Source: Culicoidibacter larvae
GTDB lineage: Bacteria > Bacillota_I > Bacilli_A > Culicoidibacterales > Culicoidibacteraceae
Length of the DNA stretch: 64,000 bases
NCBI RefSeq assembly: GCF_005771635.1
Contig: NZ_VBWP01000005.1
Coordinates: forward strand, 154,096-218,095
Direction: 5' to 3'
This document shows, piece after piece, positions 11,134-19,811 of the stretch (positions are counted from its first letter, which is position 1; each line of letters opens with the position of its first letter). The notes under the pieces were generated by a model. It searched no databases, was not told the origin of the DNA, and saw only the letters and a list, made by a program, of their open reading frames with translations. The position numbers and the translations under genes are program-made.

Positions 11134-11197
11134 CTTTTTTTTCCTTTCTCGGAAATAAATAATCAACAATTCTATTATAATAAAAAAAGCTGCTTCT

Positions 11198-11230
11198 GGG
11201 AAGTCCTTTTTCCAAAAGAAAGGACTTCCC
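11198..11230 (-). terminator. Intrinsic terminator of the deacetylase gene
   Basis: A 12-bp perfect stem (11198-11209 with 11219-11230) just past the deacetylase stop. A TTTTTTT run follows 12 bases later on the minus strand. Confidence 0.8.
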
Positions 11231-11251
11231 ATTCACAACTTTTCCCAAAAA

Positions 11252-12100
11252 TTAATCAACCGGCGGTATTTCCATTGAACTGCTCACACGCATCCGCGGC
11301 AGAGCAAAATAATCCATAGATTCATTTACAATCCCATGCTCAACGGTAAATGCCAAATGATAGCCAGCTTCTTTTATAGCTGATTCAGCCTCATCATTAT
11401 AATGACCAAACGGATAACAAAAATATTCGGTACCAAGCATATCCTGCATATGCTTCATATCTTCAATAATACCATCACGATCTAAAGTTGTAATTAATCC
11501 CTGACCATCGCTGCCGGCTTTATGCAATCCATACGAATGCGAAGCCACCTCAACATAGCCGCTCTCTTTTAGTTCTTGAACTTCTTCCGGGTTTAAATGG
11601 CCCGGTTTTCGTTCGTCGGCATATTCGCCGATAACGAAAGTTAAAGCTCGCATATCATATTTTTTAAGCAACGGCAAAACCAGAGTCTTCATTGAATATA
11701 AACCATCGTCAAAAGTCAGCACAACACTCTTCTCGGGAATTCCAACCTTATTGTTTAAATACTCATCCAACTGTTTCATAGTAATCGTCGTATAACCATT
11801 ATCCCGAAAATATTGCAAATGCTTTTCAAAATTCTCAACCGGAATATTGTTTGCATCATCTGTAATACCTTGATCATTCACCTCATGGTACATCAATACC
11901 GGAATATCAAGACCAGCAATATATGGATATTTTGGCGCCTCAGGTTCATTAGCTTTAGTCTCAACGTTATTTGCCGTTGTTGCCGGAACTACTGCATCAC
12001 TCGCTTTAGGGCTAAATAAAGTAAACATTAAAAATACATTCAAGGCAATTAAGGCCACTGCTGCAACACCCATTATAACAGCTAAAACTCGCTTATTCAC
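11252..12100 (-). CDS. Membrane-anchored polysaccharide deacetylase (NodB family)
   Basis: A 282-residue protein with an N-terminal membrane anchor (residues about 5-28, hydrophobic after MNKR) and an extracellular NodB domain, so it probably removes acetyl groups from cell-wall or surface polysaccharide. Motif 1 is LTFDDG and motif 2 is ASHSYGLH. PVLMYHEV precedes them and CYPFGHY follows. The C-terminal part (ALPRMRVSS) fits the PgdA/PdaC-like group. It starts with GTG at 12100 behind GAGGGAT. Its substrate (peptidoglycan GlcNAc or another glycan) cannot be decided here. Confidence 0.87.
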   Translation of the reverse strand: MNKRVLAVIMGVAAVALIALNVFLMFTLFSPKASDAVVPATTANNVETKANEPEAPKYPYIAGLDIPVLMYHEVNDQGITDDANNIPVENFEKHLQYFRDNGYTTITMKQLDEYLNNKVGIPEKSVVLTFDDGLYSMKTLVLPLLKKYDMRALTFVIGEYADERKPGHLNPEEVQELKESGYVEVASHSYGLHKAGSDGQGLITTLDRDGIIEDMKHMQDMLGTEYFCYPFGHYNDEAESAIKEAGYHLAFTVEHGIVNESMDYFALPRMRVSSSMEIPPVD

Positions 12101-12176
12101 GCCTTCACATCCCTCTTTTTTTATGTACTAATAATACCATATTTTCTGCGCTTCTTTCCTTACAATAATGTAACAT

Positions 12177-12209
12177 AAAAAAGTGGCCCCCGTTCGAGAC
12201 CACTTTTTT
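12177..12209 (-). terminator. Intrinsic terminator of the uridine phosphorylase gene
   Basis: AAAAAAGTGG (12177-12186) pairs with CCACTTTTTT (12200-12209). Confidence 0.78.
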
Positions 12210-12210
12210 A

Positions 12211-12960
12211 TTACTTTTCTTCCCTAATCAACTGACGAACCGCATCAATAGCAATCTCGATTGCCACCTCAACATTTTCATCAACCGGATTTGGCAATCC
12301 GGCCTGCGCGCGTTCCTGATTAGCTACTACCAGCAACACCGTCCCGCAACGCACCTTTAAATAACTGGCAATCGTAAACAAAGCTGCCGACTCCATTTCT
12401 GAACCAACACAACCCAACGCAAGCCACGCCTGCCACTTATTTTCAAGTTCATAACTCACCGGCTTAGTGCTCGGTTGATGCTGCCCATAAAACGAATCCT
12501 TGCATTCAACAACACCCACATGCGGTGCTTTGCCATGCGCCTTGCTGGCATTGACCAATGCCGTCGTCACCGCAAAATCAGCAACCGCGGGAAATTCAAT
12601 CGGCGCGTACTCTTTGGAAGTCCCTTCCATACGCACCGCACCGGTAGCAACAATCACATCGCCACCAACAACATCAAGCGCCATACCACCACAAGTTCCA
12701 ACCCGAATAAAAGTATCGGCACCAATATGCACCAACTCTTCCATCGCAATCGCCGCACTCGGCCCGCCAATTCCGGTTGAAGTGACCGAAACTTTAACAC
12801 CGTCCAAGTATCCGGTATACGTCACATACTCACGAAAATCGCCAACCAACTGAGCATCATCCAAATATGCAGCAATTTTTGCGCACCGCTTAGGATCACC
12901 GGGCATCAACACAAAGCGCCCGACATCACCCTTTTCCAACCCAATATGCATCTCTGCCAT
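12211..12960 (-). CDS. udp: Uridine phosphorylase
   Basis: Splits uridine (and related pyrimidine nucleosides) with phosphate into base and ribose 1-phosphate. The sequence shows [18 protein letters not shown] (phosphate loop), [29 protein letters not shown] and [14 protein letters not shown], the pattern of Udp rather than DeoD. The ATG at 12960 ([12 protein letters not shown]) has AAAGGAG at proper distance; the longer frame is leader. About 249 residues. Together with upp, tdk and the surface nucleotidase it supports an active nucleoside salvage route. Confidence 0.88.
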   Translation of the reverse strand: MAEMHIGLEKGDVGRFVLMPGDPKRCAKIAAYLDDAQLVGDFREYVTYTGYLDGVKVSVTSTGIGGPSAAIAMEELVHIGADTFIRVGTCGGMALDVVGGDVIVATGAVRMEGTSKEYAPIEFPAVADFAVTTALVNASKAHGKAPHVGVVECKDSFYGQHQPSTKPVSYELENKWQAWLALGCVGSEMESAALFTIASYLKVRCGTVLLVVANQERAQAGLPNPVDENVEVAIEIAIDAVRQLIREEK

Positions 12961-13010
12961 ACACAACAACTCCTTTACCATCATTATAGCTGTTTTAGGG
13001 AAAAAGAAAA

Positions 13011-13042
13011 GGCGATGTGACCGGCAAAACCGGCACATCGCC
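13011..13042 (-). terminator. Intrinsic terminator of fba
   Basis: GGCGATGTG (13011-13019) pairs with CACATCGCC (13034-13042), with an inner CCGG/CCGG stem and loop CAAAA. Confidence 0.82.
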
Positions 13043-13056
13043 TCCCATTTTTGCAA

Positions 13057-13911
13057 TTACGCTTGTCCGTTAGAACCAAACTCTTGCATTTTTTCTTTTA
13101 CAACTTTAACAATTGCAGCTTTACCTGGGCCGATAACTTTACGTGGATCGTATTGTTTACTATCGTTTGCCAAGAATTCACGAACAGCTGCTGTCCAAAC
13201 TTGTTGGCACTCAGTGTTTACGTTAATTTTTGCATGTCCTAATTCAATTGCTTTTTTGATTTGATTTTCAGGAATTCCGCTTCCGCCGTGTAATACAAGT
13301 GGCGCTCCGGTTAATTCAGAAATTTCTTTCATTTCAGCAAATCCTAAGTTTGGTTCACCATCATAAGGACCGTGAACTGAACCAAGAGCAGCTGCTAATG
13401 CATCGATATGAGCCTCATTTACCATACGTTCACATTCGTGCGCGTCAGCATATTGAATACCACCAATAACACCATCTTCTTCGCCACCAACAGTTCCAAC
13501 TTCAGCTTCAACTGAAACACCTTTTGGATGTGCATATTCAACAACTTGTTGAGTTGTTTTAATATTGTCATCAATTGGATGATGAGAACCATCAATCATT
13601 ACTGAAGTAAATCCAGCATCAATCGCAGCTTTACAGCTATCAAAACTTGAACCATGGTCTAAATGAATTGCTACTGGTACAGTAATTTTCATATCTTCCA
13701 TAAGTCCTTTAGTCATCATAACAACAGTATTGAATCCGCCCATGTATTTTGCTGCACCCTCAGATACACCAAGAATAACCGGTGAATTTTCTTCTTGAGC
13801 TGCTTGTAAAATTGCTTGTGTCCACTCAAGGTTATTAATGTTGAATTGACCAACTGCATAATGACCAGCTTTTGCTTTTTTTAACATTTCTGTCATAGAA
13901 ACTAATGCCAT
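13057..13911 (-). CDS. fba: Class II fructose-1,6-bisphosphate aldolase
   Basis: A zinc-dependent glycolytic aldolase that cleaves fructose 1,6-bisphosphate to glyceraldehyde 3-phosphate and DHAP. Visible are the start [24 protein letters not shown], the catalytic and metal-binding [22 protein letters not shown] and LHGGSGIP (second metal histidine). At 284 residues it is standard. It stands alone with its own promoter and terminator. Confidence 0.97.
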   Translation of the reverse strand: MALVSMTEMLKKAKAGHYAVGQFNINNLEWTQAILQAAQEENSPVILGVSEGAAKYMGGFNTVVMMTKGLMEDMKITVPVAIHLDHGSSFDSCKAAIDAGFTSVMIDGSHHPIDDNIKTTQQVVEYAHPKGVSVEAEVGTVGGEEDGVIGGIQYADAHECERMVNEAHIDALAAALGSVHGPYDGEPNLGFAEMKEISELTGAPLVLHGGSGIPENQIKKAIELGHAKINVNTECQQVWTAAVREFLANDSKQYDPRKVIGPGKAAIVKVVKEKMQEFGSNGQA

Positions 13912-13948
13912 AATAAATGCCTCCTAAAATTCTTTAAATTCGTTATTA

Positions 13949-13977
13949 ATTATAGCAGATTTTGCCTGCTTTCACAA
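13949..13977 (-). promoter_or_regulatory. Promoter of fba
   Basis: TTGTGA (13972-13977) and an extended -10 TGCTATAAT (TATAAT at 13949-13954) are 17 bases apart on the minus strand. Confidence 0.7.
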
Positions 13978-14006
13978 ACAATATCGGTATAATCTTTGGT
14001 ATTAAA

Positions 14007-14030
14007 TTCAAAGAAACCCATTTCTTTGAA
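14007..14030. repeat. 10-bp perfect inverted repeat between pyrG and fba
   Basis: TTCAAAGAAA-CCCA-TTTCTTTGAA, between the pyrG terminator and the fba -35 element. It could be a second terminator hairpin or an operator for fba. Confidence 0.6.
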
Positions 14031-14031
14031 A

Positions 14032-14063
14032 AAAAGGGCACGACAGTGAGGTCGTGCCCTTTT
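14032..14063 (-). terminator. Intrinsic terminator of pyrG
   Basis: A 13-bp perfect stem (14032-14044 with 14051-14063) with loop AGTGAG, directly after the pyrG stop. Confidence 0.85.
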
Positions 14064-14065
14064 GT

Positions 14066-15881
<1,816 letters not shown>

Positions 15882-15904
15882 AAAATAATTTTATTAAAAT
15901 ATTA

Positions 15905-15934
15905 TTTAAATAAAATGATAATTTATGTTATAAT
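15905..15934 (+). promoter_or_regulatory. Promoter of the small toxin mRNA
   Basis: An extended -10 TGTTATAAT (TATAAT at 15929-15934) with a weak TTTAAA -35 (15905-15910) 18 bases upstream. It places the transcript start near 15941. Confidence 0.7.
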
Positions 15935-15980
15935 AAAAACGTGGCATCACAATACTCGCCCTGAAAGCGAGGTGACCTAG

Positions 15981-16052
15981 ATGGAAATGCTTGCAGTTGT
16001 AATCCTACTGCTTATCATCTTATTTCGCAATAAAGATGATAACCAAGAGTAG
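15981..16052 (+). CDS. Putative Fst-like type I toxin peptide, 23 residues
   Basis: The peptide MEMLAVVILLLIILFRNKDDNQE has one hydrophobic segment (residues about 3-15) and a short charged tail. This is the build of Fst/Ldr-type membrane toxins, though it is shorter than pAD1 Fst. Its SD (AGGTGA, 5 bases before the ATG) is strong but buried in a hairpin. A promoter, a terminator and an antisense gene surround it. Toxin function is inferred from this layout, not from clear sequence similarity. It could instead be a small membrane peptide under antisense control. Confidence 0.7.
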   Translation: MEMLAVVILLLIILFRNKDDNQE

Positions 16053-16067
16053 AGACAGACGCCACAC

Positions 16068-16103
16068 AAAAAAGAAGCCAAATCCAACCCCGGCTTCTTT
16101 TTT
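16068..16103. terminator. Bidirectional terminator shared by toxin mRNA and antisense RNA
   Basis: AAAAAAGAAGCC (16068-16079) pairs over 12 bp with GGCTTCTTTTTT (16092-16103), loop of 12. A-run and T-run flank it on both sides, so it works in both directions. It may also end rpoE transcripts. Confidence 0.9.
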
Positions 16104-16139
16104 CTTTGACCTAAATGTACTTGCTTGCAGTTGCTGTAC
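16068..16139 (-). ncRNA. RNA II-like antisense antitoxin
   Basis: A predicted RNA of about 72 nt on the minus strand, convergent with the toxin mRNA. Its promoter is TTGCAA (16169-16174), 17 bases, TATAAT (16146-16151), giving a start near 16139. It reads through the complement of the second direct repeat and ends at the shared terminator. It can therefore pair with the toxin mRNA at the terminator loop and at the start-codon region, as RNA II does in the par locus of pAD1. Confidence 0.72.
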
Positions 16140-16189
16140 AATAATATTATATATCAGTTAAAATCAAATTGCAAGTTAATTATTAAATC

Positions 16190-16594
16190 TTACGAATAAT
16201 CTTCGTCTTCTTTTAACTTAGCAAATTTCTCTAATTCCGGTGCTGCTGCAAAAGCCTCTTCAGTACTAATTTCTTCTTCATCAGCGGCAGCATCAACATC
16301 AATGTCTTCATCTTCTAAAATAAAGTCTTCATCTTGTACCATTTCAAAACGATAACGGTTTTTCAAATCCCAAGTTCCATCCGGAAAGGGAATAAAGCGT
16401 CCGTCAACGCTTAAATCAGTATAGAATAAACCACGTTTTTCATCTATAGCTTCATCAATACCTAAAATTTCAAATACTTTGCTTGCAAGATCCTGAAATT
16501 GTACCGGTTTGTTTTCTTCACTTAAAAATAAAAACGCACATTGAACCAATGACAACTCTTTTACTTGTTGCTCTGTTAAGTCAGATAATTTCAT
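16190..16594 (-). CDS. rpoE: RNA polymerase delta subunit RpoE
   Basis: A small acidic subunit found only in Bacillota that affects promoter complex stability and RNAP recycling. The N-terminal globular domain (residues 1-90) begins MKLSDLTEQQVKELSLVQCA and ends with GTWDLKNRYRFEMVQ. The C-terminal tail is rich in aspartate and glutamate. The ATG at 16594 has GGAGGAG 6 bases upstream; the longer frame from TTG at 16609 would put the SD inside the gene. About 134 residues. It is unrelated to sigma factor E of proteobacteria. Confidence 0.94.
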   Translation of the reverse strand: MKLSDLTEQQVKELSLVQCAFLFLSEENKPVQFQDLASKVFEILGIDEAIDEKRGLFYTDLSVDGRFIPFPDGTWDLKNRYRFEMVQDEDFILEDEDIDVDAAADEEEISTEEAFAAAPELEKFAKLKEDEDYS

Positions 16595-16682
16595 CTGCAA
16601 CTCCTCCAAAAAATAAATTACCGCAAATTTTGCTCATTACTATTATACATTATATTTCATCAAATGACGATAAAAATTTTGG

Positions 16683-16713
16683 AAGTGGTGCGCGCCGAAG
16701 GCGCGCACCACTT
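16683..16713 (-). terminator. Intrinsic terminator of the DUF1934 gene
   Basis: A 14-bp perfect GC-rich stem (16683-16696 with 16700-16713), loop GAA, followed by TTCCAAAATTTTT on the minus strand. A smaller CAGCC/GGCTG hairpin precedes it near 16719-16732. Confidence 0.85.
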
Positions 16714-16735
16714 CGCATCAGCCTTTGGGGCTGAT

Positions 16736-17155
16736 TTATTTTCGAAACTCAACGGTAACATCGAAGTTACCTGCCGGTTCATCATTCATAAAGAAATCAT
16801 ATTGAAAACGTAAATGTCCGTGCTTCTCTTGGGTATTCCAGTCATACTCAACGTCATGAGTCCGCGCTAACGTTTGCAAACGTCCGAACGGGGTATCGTA
16901 AATACCATCAGAAAGCTGGCCCTTCACAAATGATTGCTGCATCTGCACTGCGCCGCTGCGTGAAAGTACTACGTATTCCGGCTGGATGATTATTTCTGAA
17001 TTGACTGACTCCTCGAATCCCTCGTAGCCAGGCTCTTCAAAATTAAGTCGCAATTCATTACCTTCTTCACTTAGTTCACCAAGCGATGTAAACTCATTAA
17101 CAACTGTTTCTTCATTCAGTTCAATTTCACTTTTGAAATTCACCCATATTTCCAT
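16736..17155 (-). CDS. DUF1934 (YwiB-like) beta-barrel protein
   Basis: A 139-residue protein of the YwiB/DUF1934 family, known structurally as a small lipocalin-like beta barrel, with no assigned reaction. The pattern VVLSRSGAVQMQQSFVKG followed by TPFGRL and a C-terminal series of alternating beta strands matches the family. GAGGTG precedes the ATG. It is soluble with no signal peptide and is separated from rpoE by a strong terminator. Confidence 0.8.
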   Translation of the reverse strand: MEIWVNFKSEIELNEETVVNEFTSLGELSEEGNELRLNFEEPGYEGFEESVNSEIIIQPEYVVLSRSGAVQMQQSFVKGQLSDGIYDTPFGRLQTLARTHDVEYDWNTQEKHGHLRFQYDFFMNDEPAGNFDVTVEFRK

Positions 17156-17245
17156 TGTAGCAGCACCTCATTTCTTTTTTATATCAGTTTTTAATTATAA
17201 CATACTTACCAGTTCGTAGCAAAGCAAATAATCATCTTATATTAA

Positions 17246-18511
17246 TTACCCCAGCCAGGCTAAAATTTTATCTGCGCTGGTTACTTTTTTAGTTGCGTCG
17301 ATTATTTCTGGGTAGTAGAAAATTCGATACTCGGCAGCATAAGTTTGTTCTTGTAATGCACCCATTACCAATGATACTTCTGTAAGTGGCACAAGTTCGC
17401 CATTACGCGTTTCAATAGTTATTGTTTCATCACCGGTACCGCTAAAAGCTTGGTTTTCCAATTTTTCAATTGCAGCATACATTTGTTTATCGGCACTTGC
17501 CTTTGCGAACAACATTTCAAATTGCTCCGCTTCTTCTTTACTCACATCAACATATTTAAGCAACTGACGCCGCAAGAAGCGATTAGCTAAATCTTGTAAC
17601 AAAATATCAGTCTCATTCAGACACATGCGAATATAATAAAACATGACATGCTCATCAAATTGAATATAACGGGAAACAGGCATACTCGCTTTTTGGTCGT
17701 AAAGTTCAAACAACAACGGATAATCAAAACTCAATTCATCCTGCTCACGCAATAGTACTAGTCGCTGAACAATTTTTTCAAGCAAGAATTCATACGCTCT
17801 TCCTGCCGGATGATTATAAACCTGCACATACATATGATAACGACTCATAATATAATTTTCTAAAGCATGAATGCCACTCTCTTTAAAAACAATATGACCA
17901 TTGGCAACCCGCATCACCCGCATAATTCGGGTCATATCATAATTTCCATATGGAACACCGGCAAAATATGCATCCCGTGCCAGATAATCCATACGATCAG
18001 CATCAACCTGCCCGGAAATTAATTCAACCAAAATTTGGTTTGGATGCCGCTTAGCAATTATTGCCTCAACTTCATCAGCAAATGCTTCATCCATTTCTGA
18101 TGTCAAAAGCTGATGCACCTCACTATCGGGATCCATAATAACCTTCTTGCTCATATCTTCATGGGAAAAACCAATAATTGATTCCAACGCATGTGAAAAT
18201 GGCCCATGACCAACATCATGCAATAACGCAGCACTAAAAACCAATAGCTGCTCCCGTTCATCCAAAAGTTCAGCAATCGGCTCAACCTTTTCTAAAATCT
18301 GGCGAACAATCTCATAAACACCCAATGAATGACCAAAACGCGTATGCTCAGCCCCATGAAATGCTTGGAATGTTCCGCCTAATTGATGAATATGATGCAA
18401 GCGCTGAAACTCGTAAGTATTGATCAACTTCCAAATCAAAGGCTCATTCACCAAAATATAATTATGAATCGGATCACGGAACACCTTTGCATCAGTCAAA
18501 TATGTAGTCAT
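17246..18511 (-). CDS. HD-domain phosphohydrolase (YwfO/dGTPase-like)
   Basis: A 421-residue HD-superfamily enzyme. The metal-binding residues are visible in HTRFGHSLGVYEIV, LLHDVGHGPFSHALE (HD) and QVDADRMDYLARDA. The opening KVFRDPIHNYILVNEPL is typical of the YwfO/EF1143 group, whose studied members hydrolyse dNTPs. Length is normal. GGTGGGAT precedes the ATG. No neighbour narrows the role. Confidence 0.88.
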   Translation of the reverse strand: MTTYLTDAKVFRDPIHNYILVNEPLIWKLINTYEFQRLHHIHQLGGTFQAFHGAEHTRFGHSLGVYEIVRQILEKVEPIAELLDEREQLLVFSAALLHDVGHGPFSHALESIIGFSHEDMSKKVIMDPDSEVHQLLTSEMDEAFADEVEAIIAKRHPNQILVELISGQVDADRMDYLARDAYFAGVPYGNYDMTRIMRVMRVANGHIVFKESGIHALENYIMSRYHMYVQVYNHPAGRAYEFLLEKIVQRLVLLREQDELSFDYPLLFELYDQKASMPVSRYIQFDEHVMFYYIRMCLNETDILLQDLANRFLRRQLLKYVDVSKEEAEQFEMLFAKASADKQMYAAIEKLENQAFSGTGDETITIETRNGELVPLTEVSLVMGALQEQTYAAEYRIFYYPEIIDATKKVTSADKILAWLG

Positions 18512-18558
18512 AGTTCAATCCCACCTTTCTCTGAAACCAGAATTCCTGGCCAACTTTT

Positions 18559-18792
18559 TTATAAATCTTCATCCTCTTTCCACGCCGCCAGCTGCGCCAG
18601 CAACGCATCTTCACTTGGCGCCATAAATTGACGATCACCAATAATTACAATCGCCATCGTCCGACCCGGACCGCAAACTGAATGGCACTTATCTTCAATC
18701 GTTGCTTCAGGAAATAATTCTAAAAGTCGCGGTACCAAAGTCTTTACATTCGTCCCTTTACACTGCCCGCAAATCTTTAATTCTATATTCAT
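18559..18792 (-). CDS. DUF1450-like cysteine-motif protein (YuzB-like)
   Basis: A protein of about 77 residues with CGQCKG near the start and CHSVCGPG in the middle, a thioredoxin-like small fold with possible metal or iron-sulfur binding by analogy to DUF1450 proteins. GAGGTG lies 9 bases before the ATG at 18792; a GTG at 18804 would lie within that SD. Only 47 bases separate it from the HD gene, so they may be cotranscribed. Function unknown. Confidence 0.6.
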   Translation of the reverse strand: MNIELKICGQCKGTNVKTLVPRLLELFPEATIEDKCHSVCGPGRTMAIVIIGDRQFMAPSEDALLAQLAAWKEDEDL

Positions 18793-18885
18793 AGGTAAAA
18801 ACACCTCAAAATTCTTAATATTACCTCACTATTATACATGAAAAACGTGAAAATTGCACGAATCGACCTTCTTGGCAAAAACGAC

Positions 18886-18918
18886 GAACGCGGCGGCGGG
18901 GTGGCCGCCGCCGCGTTC
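18886..18918. repeat. GC-rich 14-bp perfect hairpin in a divergent intergenic region
   Basis: GAACGCGGCGGCGG (18886-18899) pairs with its exact complement at 18905-18918, loop GGTGG. Both flanking genes point away from it, so it is not a normal gene terminator. On the minus strand GTCGTTTTTG follows, a weak terminator tail. Confidence 0.8.
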
Positions 18919-18982
18919 CAAAAATTCTCCCCTAACATAAATGTCATATTTTCATATCAGCACTCAAATTCCGCACTTCCTG

Positions 18983-18991
18983 TGGTATACT
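18983..18991 (+). promoter_or_regulatory. Extended -10 promoter of the Bce-type transporter
   Basis: TGGTATACT with TATACT at 18986-18991, about 34 bases before the ATG. I see no clear -35. Confidence 0.5.
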
Positions 18992-19025
18992 AAAGTTACA
19001 TTTATCAATAAGGAGTGGCAATACC

Positions 19026-19802
19026 ATGACTTTACTTGACATTCGTCAGCTTAAAAAAACATATACCGCACGAATCGGTGCCCAAAGCTACACCGCATTA
19101 AACAATATATCGTTTACTGTTGAACCTGGTGAATTTGTAGCTATCATGGGACCAAGCGGTGCTGGTAAATCAACATTGTTGCAGTTGATTGCCACCCTCG
19201 AACAGCCAACCAGTGGCCAGATTTTTTTAAACGGTGATGACATTACCTTGCTCAGCGAAATGTCGCGCACCCATTTCCGCCGCAAAAATATTGGTTTCAT
19301 TTACCAGGATTTCCGACTGCTGGACAACTTAAATGTGCGCGAAAATATCTACCTGCCGATTGTATTGAATAGCCGGCCGCCGGCAAGTATGAAAAAGTAT
19401 TTTGAACAAATTACCACTCAGCTCGGCATTGCCGATGTGCTTAACCGCTACCCTTTTGAGCTTTCCGGCGGTCAGCAGCAACGTGTTGCTGCAGCCAGGG
19501 CGCTGATTACCCAGCCGCAGTTGATTCTTGCCGATGAACCAACCGGTTCATTGGACTCGCATACGGCCAAGAAGTTTTTGCAGTTGCTGACAATGATTCA
19601 TGAACAAATGCATTCAACCATTCTGCTAGTTACCCACAGTGTTTTAGCAGCAAGTTATTGTGATCGGGTGCTCTTCATTAATGACGGCATGATTTACACT
19701 GAAATATATCGCGGCAATAGTCCGCAAAATCAATTTTTCAACTCGGTAACCCGGGTTATTTCGGCTTTGGAAAACAGCATTGAACAAACCCGCGAATTGT
19801 AA
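19026..19802 (+). CDS. ABC transporter ATP-binding protein, bacitracin/peptide-type (BceA-like)
   Basis: A 258-residue ATPase. Walker A is GPSGAGKST, the Q-loop lies in IYQDFRLLDNL, the signature is LSGGQQQR and Walker B is LILADEPTGSLDS. The D-loop and H-loop (VTHS) are present. FRLL after the Q-loop and a partner gene of the FtsX type place it in the BceA group, which removes antimicrobial peptides or bacitracin from lipid II intermediates. The ATG follows an AAGGAG-like SD. The permease begins 9 bases later. No BceRS two-component genes are adjacent. Confidence 0.9.
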   Translation: MTLLDIRQLKKTYTARIGAQSYTALNNISFTVEPGEFVAIMGPSGAGKSTLLQLIATLEQPTSGQIFLNGDDITLLSEMSRTHFRRKNIGFIYQDFRLLDNLNVRENIYLPIVLNSRPPASMKKYFEQITTQLGIADVLNRYPFELSGGQQQRVAAARALITQPQLILADEPTGSLDSHTAKKFLQLLTMIHEQMHSTILLVTHSVLAASYCDRVLFINDGMIYTEIYRGNSPQNQFFNSVTRVISALENSIEQTREL

Positions 19803-19811
19803 GGAGTATCT

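Larger units (their letters stand above)
15941..16103 (+). ncRNA. RNA I-like toxin mRNA of an Fst/par-type module
   Basis: A predicted transcript of about 165 nt. Its 5' end folds so that CTCGC (15955-15959) pairs with GCGAG (15967-15971) and TCAC (15947-15950) with GTGA (15972-15975), burying the SD AGGTGA at 15970-15975. The first bases GTGGC (15941-15945) can pair with GCCAC (16061-16065) after the stop codon. A 10-bp hairpin lies in the coding part (16012-16021 with 16033-16042). It ends at the symmetrical terminator 16068-16103. These folds are read by eye; none is tested. Confidence 0.72.
15974..16133. repeat. Direct repeat pair shared by toxin mRNA and antisense RNA
   Basis: Copy 1 at 15974-15999 spans the toxin SD end, start codon and first codons. 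Copy 2 at 16108-16133 lies beyond the terminator. They align without gaps over 26 bases with 22 identities, including GACCTA at one end and TGCTTGCAGTTG at the other. The antisense RNA is made across copy 2, so it carries the complement of copy 1. Confidence 0.88.

Noticed and set aside
12211..12960. Purine nucleoside phosphorylase DeoD
   Set aside because: The motif order [16 protein letters not shown] and [13 protein letters not shown] with VANQERAQ fits uridine phosphorylase better; substrate not proven.
18838..18993. 52-codon plus-strand frame across the GC-rich hairpin upstream of the Bce-type genes
   Set aside because: It has no ribosome binding site, runs through the hairpin and the -10 of the next gene, and has a composition set by the hairpin.
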